Source: Saprospiraceae bacterium
Lineage (GTDB): Bacteria; Bacteroidota; Bacteroidia; Chitinophagales; Saprospiraceae
Reading direction: 5' to 3'
DNA: 60,224 bases
NCBI GenBank assembly: GCA_021738725.1
Contig: JAIPBE010000017.1
Span: 1 to 60,224, forward strand
Positions 38,501-47,878 of this stretch are shown here, one piece after another (position 1 is the first letter of the stretch; each line of letters opens with the position of its first letter). A program made the position numbers and the translations under genes. Under the pieces are notes generated by a model. The model was given only the letters and a program-made list of their open reading frames with translations, was not told the origin of the DNA and did not search any database.

Positions 38501-41500
38501 TTAGTGATAATTCCAACCCGGAAGGAGTTGTTTATCCAGAGGGGTATGACCATCCAATGATGGGAGAGACGACCTGGCAGGGCGTGTATTTCGAGGAATT
38601 AAGCGTGACAATGCCACAGGACATGGCAAGTAAAGATGAAGGTAGTCTTACAATTGGATTGCAGAATTTTGTATTTGACGACTATGGCGCAAGTGGATCT
38701 GTCCATGCCGGAAACATATTACCCTTGTCCAAAGGGTCGTGTGCCGGATGGGGATTTTCAATTGATACTCTGGCCATAAATATTTTAGAAAATCGATTTT
38801 ATAAAGGACTTATGAATGGGTATATCCATGTACCCCTGTTCAAATCGGTTGATAATACATCAGATACCCTCAAACCCATTGATTGTTTCGGCTATACTGC
38901 GTTCATGGATTCCTATGGCCGATACCAGTTTGATTTGGAGGTAAACAGTGCATTGCGAGCGCCAGCATTGTATGCAGATGTAACATTGAATCCGAATACG
39001 TCCATAACCATGACGGACAAAGGTGATGGATTTGAGATCTATGCAACGCTGAACGGAGAAATCAGTATCCATACAGAAGGAAATGATGCATTGGGTATTG
39101 ATTCCATCATTTTCAGTCAGGTTGTATTGTCCAACAAGGGCCAGGCAATCCGGAATATCGGTTATTGGTCCTTCCCCCTGAAGGGAATTGAGTATTCAGG
39201 ATTTGAGCTCAATTTTAACCAGATCGGACTACGGGAAGCACCAGGCAGCCCTGGAAAAGTCGAAGCAGTGTTTTTGACAAATCTGGGATTGACAACCTCA
39301 GGTGTTGACCTGAAAGTAGATTTTGATTTTGGCATACAGGGGAAACTGGATACCAGTACAATACATCATAAGTGGGTTTATGACAAGTTTAATTTCTATC
39401 AGATCACCATTGAAGGCAGCTGTACAGGGGTTGATTATATCAAAGGCTCATTGATCAAGTATCAAAATGATAGCCAATATGGAACAGGCTTCCAGGGTGC
39501 TGTAGCCGTAAAATTTGCCAAGTTCGATGGAGCTGTACAGGCGATGGGCATTTTTGGAAAAAAAGATTCATTTAAATATGGCATGGTGGATGTCATGGTG
39601 ACAATACCAGGAGGCATTCCATTTTACCCGCCTCTTGTTTTAAATGGATTTGGAGGAGGGTTTTGGTATAATATGAATTCTTCTGGGCATGATAATGTTC
39701 AATTATCTACGGCAATTTCTCAAGATTCTGTGACAACAGACATGATCAAGAGTCGGGGGCTTGGAGTAAGTCTTTCTGGTGTCACTTATTTCCCCAGCGA
39801 TGGTGATTGGGGATTGAAATTAACAGTTGCATTTGTAACTCAAGGCGATCCTGATGCAGTAAGCGGCAATGCAACTTTTAAAATGCAAATCTACAAAAAG
39901 GGCGGATTTTCGCTTGCTATTATTGGGAATTTACAGTGCATGGCAAGTCTAAACATTGACGCATCGTCTGCTGGTAGTGAAAGTGGAGGTGATCCAAAGT
40001 CAAATGGTTTGTGTGCTGAATCTCCAATTAGGGCATATTTTAAATTAGAGTTCACATCTATTGGTGGTGAGGCAACTTTTGATGCTAATTTTAAAGCATA
40101 TATTTCAATTGGAGATGTGATCGTCGGAATTGGAGATAGTGGCGAATTATGTGATGTTAGATTACATATCGGCCCGAAGGACTGGTATTTTTGGCTGGGA
40201 GAACCAAATGATCCAGGCGGAATGAGAGTCAGTATTATTCCTGGGATTGATGTGGAATTCACAACATATTTCAACCTGGGATCCAAATTACCTGATCCTG
40301 CCAAACTGGATAGTACTCTTGCGCGATTTTTTGAAGTCCCACCTTCATTTACGCTTGACTCAAAAATGGCAAAGGGAGGTGGATTTATGCATGGTTCCAA
40401 ATTCAAAATTGGCTCGGATACGACCAAGCTCTGGATTTTTACTTTTTATGCCAATTTAACTGTTGGATATGATCTGGCCATGATGAAATATGATGCCATA
40501 TGTAAGCACAGTTATGATAAACCGGGTATCAATGGCTGGTATGCTACGGGACAGCTCTATGTTTATTTGGCCGCTCATCTTGGATATAAATTCAAATTTC
40601 TATTCAAAGAACGGAAAGGCACAATTGCTGGAATTGAAGCAGGAGTACTTTTGCGAGCGCAGTTACCCAACCCGGTATGGGCGCAAGGCGTGGTGAAAGC
40701 AAGCTACAACATTCTAGGTATCATCAAAGGATCGGCGAGGTTTAGTGTCGAATTTGGTACACAATGTGAATTTTTAAATCCTGACTCTACAGCGTATGTC
40801 GTTGATATGAAGCTTTTTGATTACATGGACCCAACGCACGGCTCTCAAAGTGTATCCACAAATGTCCGTCCGGTCGTTCATATGAATTATCCGATTGACA
40901 AACCCTTTGAACATGATGATGGGAATGGTAATATATCCAGTTATGTTGTCAAGCTTGAGCGAATTGAGTTTATCTCTAGTGCCGGTAATGAGAAGTACAG
41001 TTTATCGAAGGACAGTGATGGATACGGGATCAGTATTCGATTCAAGGAGTATCTGCGGCCGGATTTCAGCTATTTGGTAAAAGCATATGCATACCTTGAA
41101 GTTGACGGAGAAATCCAGGATCGAGATACGCTAATCAGCAGATTTGTAACCGGAGCATTGCCTGAAACTATTGAACCTGGTAATGTTGAAGAAAGTTTTC
41201 CTCATGTTGGGCAACATTATTTCTTGCCTGGGGATGCCGATGCTAAGCATGGTTACGTCAAATTGGCATGTGGGCAATATTATTTATTCTCTACAATTCC
41301 GGTGAATGCGCGCAGTATCTATCGGCTGAAAAACGGAGAGGAAGTGATTAATGAGGGACCTGTATTCTATGATTGCCAGAATAATCAAGTCAATTTTGAA
41401 GTAGACTGGTCGGAAGTTGACCCAGAGACGGAGTACAAAATAGACATCCTTCATGGTTTCAAGGTGGATGAACCACCTGAACCTCCCATCTTCGGTGGTG

Positions 41501-42417
41501 AAGGGAATAGCGGTTTTGCCGGAAACGGGATCTCACGTGAACTGATCAATCCGGTGGTCGTAAGCTGGCCTCCTGGTGTCCCGGGTGGATCGATAAACCC
41601 GTTTATCCATTGTATGTCTAATCCCAATTATGATGACACATTAAAGACCGAGCGGGTGTTGTTTTCCATTCCATTCAGAACCAGCGCACATGATACTTGG
41701 ACGGAAAAAATGGAGGCCATGGCAGGTTTGATTTCATTGGGTTCCAATATTCCGGGAGACCCAGTAATTTACAATATGGGTGGATTTGAAGGGTTTGATG
41801 ATTATGAAATATTTGGTCATAACGGTCTTGCACCGTTTTTTACCTGGAAGCTGATTGATGAGACTTCTACTTCATGGTTATCGCCTTACCGGTATTTTAT
41901 TTCACGAAGATCACCAGACAAATTCAATTGGGAAAATGGCTTGACCCTTAATGTCTCATTTTTCAGTTCTGAGATTGACGACTACTATGGCGAGTGTGTG
42001 TTTTTTGACTTGAATGATTCTATTGATATCCATCAGGACGATGGTATGAATCAACGATATGAAGGGCTGGTACTGATCAATAGCATTCCTGAATATTTGC
42101 AAGAAGATTTGCCTCTGATGAATGATGCCCTGGAGATAAAGTTCGATTCTTTGAATACCAATGACCCGGGTTGTCTTGACGAATATTATCCAGCGGACAA
42201 TTATTCACATGGGCAATCCTATAATGAATTGCCAAGTTGCTTAAATGGATACCTTGGAAATGGCGATGGGCAAGCTTTGTATAATCTCATTCGTAGTCCT
42301 GCAAGTATTTCTGTCCAGGTGAACTCCGATACCAAAATTCGATTCTGGTATTCACCCAAACAGAAGACAAACAAGGGATTTGGTTCGTTTGATGTTACCC
42401 TGCCATGGCAAAATTAA
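35527..42417 (+). CDS. giant secreted protein with fibronectin-III-like modules, first gene of the toxin-type operon
   Basis: A 2296-aa protein from the ATG at 35527. A signal peptide (LLQRKAILVVFVALSFSLG, cleaved near residue 27) shows export. Two FN3-like modules follow (about 127-225, ECERPTNIYWDDLDVESIQLNW, and 229-330). The long middle (about 340-1780) is beta-rich with many short aromatic strands, plus a helical segment near 640-760. An Ig/Big-5-like module sits near 1784-1880 (VRPVVHMNYPIDKPFE). I find no T9SS sorting domain at the C-terminus (ending SFDVTLPWQN). The family is not one I can name. Large size, no anchor and position before a nuclease-tipped gene suggest a surface or periplasmic scaffold (inference). 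The next gene's start lies 45 bases downstream. Confidence 0.85.
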   Translation: MGFLLQRKAILVVFVALSFSLGTIGAVSISEFHSDPGASPYYLLDKDVLVLDMPKLDVVESSTLIHILDEQQQVLWTKWLSWPLTSVQLPNPSSTLPGSDQYTFVLVSSTTGVPIYRSEPFSFWPECERPTNIYWDDLDVESIQLNWQDPNPQHSEGFQIRLSGIYETVQTSIIDCGKGTYYRFEKDRVESLRGIAIRKICRYQNGVLLYSDWVQVPLPDPGITSRSVDCSSLSYSFAVSDITEDGATVTISGPAPGFYSNGPWYRARYKVQGSDYWSEITWQDSSHVRVIPLQSGTIYDVSVQASFGSSRFDIDDFCENMPPDVTIQTLGDTTFQDIFCGTTADTAIVNGTPYTGLEEDDVILVYGFPVIVKQRTHQGNGVYNGSGTMAIPFGSKRMGVEFTSILVNTNFIVESGDIKVKNDANARARMQNLMNQPAPVTFSCVPPSVDPYAFDPITGLNSFGFDSSGYYSKIPPYPGWEEGMPFDSFLDPNGFDANGIHTLTGTIYNPNGCSQAGVDSLGNPCNPKASPPYYWLIPSGGNPTDEGVKFWSTHEPQVDSAIIWGIQQFDLLNDSLITVYRGNCGNIRESMEDIVVAKGLDTVFLFGQNGEYFQEGLHQHFIHEPQKYSNFSGRDEQIMALEQHHFDLYHCDKYLNVLLNMEHMIDSIMELIETNQTQGLVPFRDYIEPYIMAMDSAELAEHIGTPEKLLLYVKELVIAKLVEDFQSLFGEYVVDVYHDYDVHLANQYHRSTQPELVQNLFPSGVGCSTGPDWLDQLFEQAKPFTPESDSDIDQKINYLKKTGIKAGFMPVSGGNEVFGQPLELNREIGSLTYTIFLDSIIVNSQGATLDAWFILEVQSGKRILFGAEDIAFNPGGLEVPGKITLLNNSPAIPLGKAMRLTLIGENGNTYVNWGCSGFEGLSVEADIEFCREYLTPLDSTTLEPMSDGYVTASIVGEFDSWSDILVQIDVDPFAITNKEEYKFRLDNVWLDFSDNSNPEGVVYPEGYDHPMMGETTWQGVYFEELSVTMPQDMASKDEGSLTIGLQNFVFDDYGASGSVHAGNILPLSKGSCAGWGFSIDTLAINILENRFYKGLMNGYIHVPLFKSVDNTSDTLKPIDCFGYTAFMDSYGRYQFDLEVNSALRAPALYADVTLNPNTSITMTDKGDGFEIYATLNGEISIHTEGNDALGIDSIIFSQVVLSNKGQAIRNIGYWSFPLKGIEYSGFELNFNQIGLREAPGSPGKVEAVFLTNLGLTTSGVDLKVDFDFGIQGKLDTSTIHHKWVYDKFNFYQITIEGSCTGVDYIKGSLIKYQNDSQYGTGFQGAVAVKFAKFDGAVQAMGIFGKKDSFKYGMVDVMVTIPGGIPFYPPLVLNGFGGGFWYNMNSSGHDNVQLSTAISQDSVTTDMIKSRGLGVSLSGVTYFPSDGDWGLKLTVAFVTQGDPDAVSGNATFKMQIYKKGGFSLAIIGNLQCMASLNIDASSAGSESGGDPKSNGLCAESPIRAYFKLEFTSIGGEATFDANFKAYISIGDVIVGIGDSGELCDVRLHIGPKDWYFWLGEPNDPGGMRVSIIPGIDVEFTTYFNLGSKLPDPAKLDSTLARFFEVPPSFTLDSKMAKGGGFMHGSKFKIGSDTTKLWIFTFYANLTVGYDLAMMKYDAICKHSYDKPGINGWYATGQLYVYLAAHLGYKFKFLFKERKGTIAGIEAGVLLRAQLPNPVWAQGVVKASYNILGIIKGSARFSVEFGTQCEFLNPDSTAYVVDMKLFDYMDPTHGSQSVSTNVRPVVHMNYPIDKPFEHDDGNGNISSYVVKLERIEFISSAGNEKYSLSKDSDGYGISIRFKEYLRPDFSYLVKAYAYLEVDGEIQDRDTLISRFVTGALPETIEPGNVEESFPHVGQHYFLPGDADAKHGYVKLACGQYYLFSTIPVNARSIYRLKNGEEVINEGPVFYDCQNNQVNFEVDWSEVDPETEYKIDILHGFKVDEPPEPPIFGGEGNSGFAGNGISRELINPVVVSWPPGVPGGSINPFIHCMSNPNYDDTLKTERVLFSIPFRTSAHDTWTEKMEAMAGLISLGSNIPGDPVIYNMGGFEGFDDYEIFGHNGLAPFFTWKLIDETSTSWLSPYRYFISRRSPDKFNWENGLTLNVSFFSSEIDDYYGECVFFDLNDSIDIHQDDGMNQRYEGLVLINSIPEYLQEDLPLMNDALEIKFDSLNTNDPGCLDEYYPADNYSHGQSYNELPSCLNGYLGNGDGQALYNLIRSPASISVQVNSDTKIRFWYSPKQKTNKGFGSFDVTLPWQN

Positions 42418-42461
42418 AGGCAAGTCATCCAGGGAATCTTCACCACATAGTATGCAGTGAA

Positions 42462-44672
42462 ATGAAAAATAAATTTATACAAATCAGTTTCAGGTGGCGA
42501 ACAAGGTTGATTGCATGTAGTGCTCTGGTTGTCATGTTGGCCGGATGGGTGAATGCTCAGACCCCCACCTCGCAGGCTCCCTTTTTATCAGTACGCGGAG
42601 CTGTGTTGTCTTGCGATTCAATTCTCCTGCGGTGGGCTCCCTCCGGGAAGGAATTCTGGAAACAGGGCTTGGTAAATGGGTACAGGATCAGCCGATATGT
42701 GCATAGCTATACAGACAGTGTGCCACCGAATGCCTTGTCTACTTTGGTTGTACTGGATTCACTCGTTGTTCCGGCAGATACCTCTGTTTGGGGTGAGCTG
42801 ATGGACACATTGCAAGATGCCAATGTTGAGCTGGCCGGTGGGGCTATATTCGGCGATTCTCTTGAAATCTCTTTAGGGGATACCAGTGCCTTAATGCAAG
42901 CCTATAAACTGGACACAGAATGGGAAAACCGGTATCAAATGAACATGCTGGCAGGGGAATATTCCTTTATGGCCGCCTATCTCTCTGGTCTTGGATTTAT
43001 CGATACTTCTGCGTCATCAGGAACCACGTATATCTATCGTGTAGAACTTTTGGGTGATTCAGTGCCCACGGTGTTGTTATCCGGCTATGTCAAGTTAAGT
43101 TGCAACGATACAATTTTTAATGCCCATACACCACATTTCATGGTTGGCCTGGGGAAAGGTGGCTTTATTACCCTGGGGTGGAAGGGATATGAACGGGAAT
43201 TCATCAGCTATGACATTGAGCGGTCGGAAGACGGGGACAGTTATACCGCCTTGTCGGATCTCCCGATGCTGAATTCACCGGTCAGTGATAAGTTTGAGGA
43301 TCGATTCATGCATATCGATACAGTCAGCCAGATTGGACAAACCTATATCTATCGGGTGCGTGGGAAAGACGCTTTCGGACGGACTTCCGCGTGGTCAGAC
43401 ACCATTCATATCCTCAACCGCCCCAATCCGGTGGGTATCATACCAAGAATTGACAGTCTGGATGTGGTTGACAATGAAATTATCGATGTGTACTGGCAGT
43501 ATCCTTCAGAGTATAATAGCGAGATCGAAGGATTCGAAATATTGCGCAGCAATCGAGATGAAGGGCCGTACGAGGTCGTATCCGGGGCCAACTTGCTCGG
43601 GACCAATGTTCGAACCTGGCAGGATGCGACACCATTACGGGGCAATTACTACAAGGTCAAGGTGTACGATATCCATGGGTATCATGCTGAATGCTGGTCC
43701 CATTTTGCCCAATTGCTTGACACTATTCCGCCTGGCAAACCGGCAACTCCGGTGGGGGTAGCCAATACAATCGGTCAGGTCACTGTCAGCTGGACACCCA
43801 ACCCGGAGGAGGATGTGGATGGATATCGGGTATTCTACAGCAACCGGGATACTTTGTTCTATACCCAATTGACCCTGACACCGGTGCAAGATACATCATT
43901 CCAATACACCATCGAGTTGGAAACCCTGGAATCAGCCACCTGGGTAAAGATCAAAGCTGTTGACTATAATGGGAACCTGTCTGAGTTTTCTGATCCGGCC
44001 ATGATCTCCCTCCCGGATGTGGTGCCTCCAAGTCCAGCCGTCATCACTCGAAGTGGCACCCAGGCCAATGTCAACCGGATCTTCTGGACACCGAGTAGTA
44101 GTACAGATATGGACAAATACCGCATCAAGCGAAGACCGATGGGTCTGCCAGATTGGGAGATTCTTACTGAAGTAACACACAGCCCCTCTGCCAAGAATTA
44201 CATCGATTCTGTGGCCAATGGTAAACAAGCCTTTGAATATGTAGTGGAAGCGATCGACTTGTCTGGAAACACTTCGTTGTCCAACGTGGCCACACTTCAG
44301 GGACTTTCTCCTATGTGGCCGGAAGTGGACAGTATTGATATTGCGGATGTGAACGGGACTGGTCCATCCATCAACAAGAAAATCGGGATTGCCATTGGAT
44401 GGAACTATGGATTTTACAAAGAACTGGTGGGATTCAAGATTTACCGGTCTAAGGATGGAAATCCGTATGTGCAATACGCCGTCTATAATCTGAATGAAGC
44501 GCAAGGGATGTATGACTCGGTCACCTCCTCGGTGAATGTCAGTGGCACCTACCGGTTTATAGACCACAAGGTTCAGCATACCCATCGATACCGATATAAA
44601 GTGGTGGCCCTGTTTGACGACGGCACCACCAGTCCGATGAGCGAACCTTCCACCCTGATCTTCAACCTGTAA
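42462..44672 (+). CDS. secreted protein of tandem fibronectin type III domains
   Basis: A 736-aa protein from the ATG at 42462 (MKNKFIQISFRWRTRLIACSALVVML). It has a signal peptide cleaved after GWVNAQ. An earlier in-frame ATG (42405) would overlap the giant gene and precede the signal by 19 residues. About six FN3-type modules can be laid out. Landmarks are FITLGWKGYEREFISYDIERS, TYIYRVRGKDAFGRTSAWSD, EIEGFEILRSNRDEGPYEV, QVTVSWTPNPEEDVDGYRVFY, NRIFWTPSSSTDMDKYRI and LVGFKIYRSKDGNPY. There is no sorting domain (ends SEPSTLIFNL). The gene is second in the operon, 12 bases before the next. It probably serves as a binding or adaptor subunit of the same secreted assembly (inference). Confidence 0.88.
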   Translation: MKNKFIQISFRWRTRLIACSALVVMLAGWVNAQTPTSQAPFLSVRGAVLSCDSILLRWAPSGKEFWKQGLVNGYRISRYVHSYTDSVPPNALSTLVVLDSLVVPADTSVWGELMDTLQDANVELAGGAIFGDSLEISLGDTSALMQAYKLDTEWENRYQMNMLAGEYSFMAAYLSGLGFIDTSASSGTTYIYRVELLGDSVPTVLLSGYVKLSCNDTIFNAHTPHFMVGLGKGGFITLGWKGYEREFISYDIERSEDGDSYTALSDLPMLNSPVSDKFEDRFMHIDTVSQIGQTYIYRVRGKDAFGRTSAWSDTIHILNRPNPVGIIPRIDSLDVVDNEIIDVYWQYPSEYNSEIEGFEILRSNRDEGPYEVVSGANLLGTNVRTWQDATPLRGNYYKVKVYDIHGYHAECWSHFAQLLDTIPPGKPATPVGVANTIGQVTVSWTPNPEEDVDGYRVFYSNRDTLFYTQLTLTPVQDTSFQYTIELETLESATWVKIKAVDYNGNLSEFSDPAMISLPDVVPPSPAVITRSGTQANVNRIFWTPSSSTDMDKYRIKRRPMGLPDWEILTEVTHSPSAKNYIDSVANGKQAFEYVVEAIDLSGNTSLSNVATLQGLSPMWPEVDSIDIADVNGTGPSINKKIGIAIGWNYGFYKELVGFKIYRSKDGNPYVQYAVYNLNEAQGMYDSVTSSVNVSGTYRFIDHKVQHTHRYRYKVVALFDDGTTSPMSEPSTLIFNL

Positions 44673-44684
44673 ACTATATCGAAG

Positions 44685-45746
44685 ATGATCCGCAGCTTGA
44701 TCTTCATTACTACACTTTCATTAATGTCCATTGCCCTCCAAGCTCAGGATGGCAGCAGTTGCGCCACACCGTTGCCGGTGACGTGCAACAAATACATGCA
44801 TATTGATCACCTGTTTGAGGGCACCCTGACCGACAACGGGGCCATGCCCTGCGTGGACGACTTTCAAGAGGTGGCCGGTATCTGGCTGGAGTTGAAGATC
44901 GGGCGGAGTGGCCAACTGGCCTTTGACCTGGTACCGGATGATCCGGATCAGGATCTGGATTTTACGCTCTTCAAAGGAAATGATTGTGGCACTTTGGAGG
45001 CGGTACGATGTGTAGGAGGAGGGGCGTCTGCTGATGGTCATTCTGACTGCATGGGAGCTACCGGGTTGAGAGCAGGCGAGGTGGATTATTTTGAGTTGGT
45101 GGGCTGTCCGGAGGGGCAGAACAATTATGGTGCAGCACTTGAGGTAAACCAAAATGAACGTTTGTTACTCTTTGTTCATGGGTTTAAACGTGAAGATTAT
45201 GGATTTGGGGTATCATTTGGCAATGTTATTATGGGTGTTGCAAATTCGATCAATGATGCAGTCAGTGTCCAATGGGCTGATGAAGGTGATCTAAACTTGG
45301 AGTATAACGAGTCTTTAACTAATTTGTCTGAGGTGGTTTGGACAGTTAATTGTGGGGAGAATCAACAACTTTTGTTTGGGCGTGGACCACATAGGCAGCA
45401 TATTGATGATTATTCCCATTTGAATTGGAAGATCACTTCAATCCAAGAAAATGAATGTATTATTGAACTGAATGGTGACTTATCTCCTTTTGAATTTGCA
45501 AGTTCAACTCTGATTTGGCCATCTCCAACAAATGGATTTGTATTTATCCACTCTGATAGGTTTTTAGCTACTGATGAAGAATTTAAAATTGACTTATTGA
45601 ATAACCAGGGGGTTGTTGTTTTTTCAAAAACCTTTTTGGGTGATAAACACGAAAATATTGGATTTAATATTGATTTTTTGCCCTCGGGAATGTTTTGGAT
45701 TGTATTGGAGGAGAATGAATTATTAGGAACCATAATCAAGGAATAG
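44685..45746 (+). CDS. T9SS-tagged secreted protein, third gene of the toxin-type operon
   Basis: A 353-aa protein with a signal peptide (MIRSLIFITTLSLMSIALQAQ). Residues ~25-165 form a PPC-like beta module with several cysteines (CATPLPVTCNKYMHIDHLFEG, LELKIGRSGQLAFDLVPDDPDQDLDFTLF). The last ~65 residues match a type A sorting domain in shape (WPSPTNGFVFIHS, then IDLLNNQGVVVFSKTF, IDFLPSGMFWIVLE, TIIKE). It is the only member of the operon with this tag, so it may be the part bound to the cell surface. Base composition changes sharply near 45130: the 5' 450 bases are GC-richer like the preceding gene, the rest is AT-rich like the nuclease gene. It ends two bases before the next start. Confidence 0.85.
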   Translation: MIRSLIFITTLSLMSIALQAQDGSSCATPLPVTCNKYMHIDHLFEGTLTDNGAMPCVDDFQEVAGIWLELKIGRSGQLAFDLVPDDPDQDLDFTLFKGNDCGTLEAVRCVGGGASADGHSDCMGATGLRAGEVDYFELVGCPEGQNNYGAALEVNQNERLLLFVHGFKREDYGFGVSFGNVIMGVANSINDAVSVQWADEGDLNLEYNESLTNLSEVVWTVNCGENQQLLFGRGPHRQHIDDYSHLNWKITSIQENECIIELNGDLSPFEFASSTLIWPSPTNGFVFIHSDRFLATDEEFKIDLLNNQGVVVFSKTFLGDKHENIGFNIDFLPSGMFWIVLEENELLGTIIKE

Positions 45747-45748
45747 TT

Positions 45749-47878
45749 ATGAACTCAATGTTGAAGTTGATCTGGATCATTCTTTGTCTCTTGTCACTTG
45801 GCAGGCTTTGGTCTCAATCTTCAGACTATGTTGAAGTTAGAAATGTTACGGGCATTGAATGGTCGCAAAATCAGTATGATGCAGTAAATGCAGTATCTGG
45901 GGAGTTAAATGACCTGCTGCCTACAAGTATCCAAGCTGATTTTAAGGTTTATGGAGCTGGATTCTACATCCAGCAACGAAATTACGAAGGAAGCTATCCT
46001 TCTGTTTATATCGATATTCAAAATGAATATGTAGATCCAACAAGTGATTTTTATCTGTTAATTGGTGCTGGAGTAATTGAAGGACTAGGGGAAAGTGAGT
46101 GGTTTATTGACTTCAAACTTCCAGAAGACGGTGATTTTCTTTGCTTGACAGCAGAGATGCGGCAATCACAAAAGGTGTTTTTAAAGGAATATGCGAAGTC
46201 ATTTCCAGTCGGAGTATCGTATTACGAAGGGACATTGGCGCTAATTAATAAGTTCAAACGATTTGTCAATGTCGTATTGAATTGTGAATGTGAATTTGCT
46301 GATCCTAATTGTGAATATAGCCAGTTTGATATAGATGATGAGAGCCTTTTAGGTTTAGGCTTTAGAAAGCAGCAGATTGCAATTGGAAGTAAGCATACAT
46401 GGGAGCAGGGGGATCAGGGTATATTTGACTATTCAGGTATTGGAGCCAATCATCTATCTGTTATTATTGAAGGACAGGAGTATTATATTCCGGATCAAAT
46501 TAAGGAGGCAAAGGAGATATTTGATGGGAGTACTATTGAACTAGAGGATACGGTATTATCCATTGATCTTCATGGTGAGGTTTTTATTTTTGACGAAACA
46601 AGTTTTCATAATGATAGTCTTTGGGAAGCAGCTATAGCTGCATCAAGTAGTCAAGACTACGTGGAGTATTGGGTGATTTTGGAAGAACCCAATACGGGCA
46701 AAACGTATCTGTATTCGAGGTATACGTTGGGCGAATTGCTGCCTCCTATTGCTATTATTGGACCAATCAGTGATGATCCTTCAAGAGTTGTCCCTTTAAT
46801 TAAGGCAGCGCTTCAAGTTGCCGGAAATGCGGCCATTGATGCTTTTTTTCAAGGTCTGATAAATTGGATAATTGATCCAAATGTAAAGACACTTGATGAT
46901 GTTTATAATTCGATTAGCTGGGTTGGTGCTGCATGGGAAGGGGCATGTAGCTTGATACCGTGGGATCGAGATAAGGCTGTATATGGACAAGTTGTTTTTG
47001 AGGCAGCAACGAAAGCATTAGTTGTAGTCGTGGATAAATCTAATAAATATCCGGGTAGTTATACGGCGTCTAGTGCAATCCAAGATTTTATTTCTGGATT
47101 TGGGGCATCAGCTATTACTGAATTTTTAGGAGTTCATCCTAAAGTAAAGAAATTTACAACAACAGCTAAGAATTTTGCCCTTGGTAAAATACATTATTAT
47201 ATAAGTAATTATCCTAAATTTCAAAGGGCTGTAACTACTGCATACCGTTTATTGAACACTGGTAGATGGAAATATGCTAATAAACTGGTCAATCATGCTG
47301 AAGGCGAGCTTTCAGTCGATTTGCCTACCGCAGGATTGGGAGAAAATTTGGCAAAAATGGCTGCTTCAGATGGACTCGTAGCCACGAATCAGGTCACTAC
47401 AATTCATAAAAAGTTCTGGAGAAATCATCAAACAAATTGTACAAGTGAATTGATTTCGAAATTTGGTGCTAATAGTGTAGGTAGCCAAATTTATGCGAAA
47501 ATAAAGACGAAGAATGGGCCAGAATTTACATGTATCTTTGACAATGTTGTTTTTGATGCGGCAACTGGCAAATATTTCATCTACGATGCAAAGTCACGAT
47601 TGATTGTTAATGGGGGGACGAAGAAACAATTGTCGGAACTATCTGCGGATCAAATACGAACCAATGCATCAACGAAAAATCAGATACGGCTGCATGAGGC
47701 AATGATGGGAGATAATTTGGAATCTATGATATTGTATGGCAAGAGATTTGATGATTGGAAAAAGGACAATGGAGATATCACAAAAAGTATACTGGATAAA
47801 CTGGATCTACACATCCGTTTTTTGGTGAATGACTTGAGTACGGATGGATATAGCATTTGGGAAAAAGTTTGGCCATGA
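45749..47878 (+). CDS. secreted polymorphic-toxin-like protein with C-terminal PD-(D/E)xK nuclease-like domain
   Basis: A 709-aa protein. Signal peptide at residues 1-22 (LKLIWIILCLLSLGRLWSQ). Residues ~25-320 are a beta-rich region of unknown family. Residues ~335-460 are a helical, alanine/glycine-rich 'pretoxin' stretch (AALQVAGNAAIDAFFQGLINW, WVGAAWEGACSLIPW). The C-terminal ~170 residues look like a nuclease core: FDNVVFD (Asp598, Asp603), then IYDAKS with Asp613-x-Lys615, preceded by a helix (TSELISKFG) and a strand (IYAKIKTKN). There is no T9SS tag. The C-terminal toxin position, the helical linker and the coupled downstream gene are the pattern of polymorphic toxins. The nuclease call rests on the motif alone. 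The stop codon overlaps the next start. Confidence 0.75.
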   Translation: MNSMLKLIWIILCLLSLGRLWSQSSDYVEVRNVTGIEWSQNQYDAVNAVSGELNDLLPTSIQADFKVYGAGFYIQQRNYEGSYPSVYIDIQNEYVDPTSDFYLLIGAGVIEGLGESEWFIDFKLPEDGDFLCLTAEMRQSQKVFLKEYAKSFPVGVSYYEGTLALINKFKRFVNVVLNCECEFADPNCEYSQFDIDDESLLGLGFRKQQIAIGSKHTWEQGDQGIFDYSGIGANHLSVIIEGQEYYIPDQIKEAKEIFDGSTIELEDTVLSIDLHGEVFIFDETSFHNDSLWEAAIAASSSQDYVEYWVILEEPNTGKTYLYSRYTLGELLPPIAIIGPISDDPSRVVPLIKAALQVAGNAAIDAFFQGLINWIIDPNVKTLDDVYNSISWVGAAWEGACSLIPWDRDKAVYGQVVFEAATKALVVVVDKSNKYPGSYTASSAIQDFISGFGASAITEFLGVHPKVKKFTTTAKNFALGKIHYYISNYPKFQRAVTTAYRLLNTGRWKYANKLVNHAEGELSVDLPTAGLGENLAKMAASDGLVATNQVTTIHKKFWRNHQTNCTSELISKFGANSVGSQIYAKIKTKNGPEFTCIFDNVVFDAATGKYFIYDAKSRLIVNGGTKKQLSELSADQIRTNASTKNQIRLHEAMMGDNLESMILYGKRFDDWKKDNGDITKSILDKLDLHIRFLVNDLSTDGYSIWEKVWP

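Noticed and set aside
45749-47878. T9SS cargo assignment for the toxin-like protein
   Set aside because: It has a signal peptide but its C-terminus is the nuclease-like region ending WEKVWP, with no type A or B sorting pattern.
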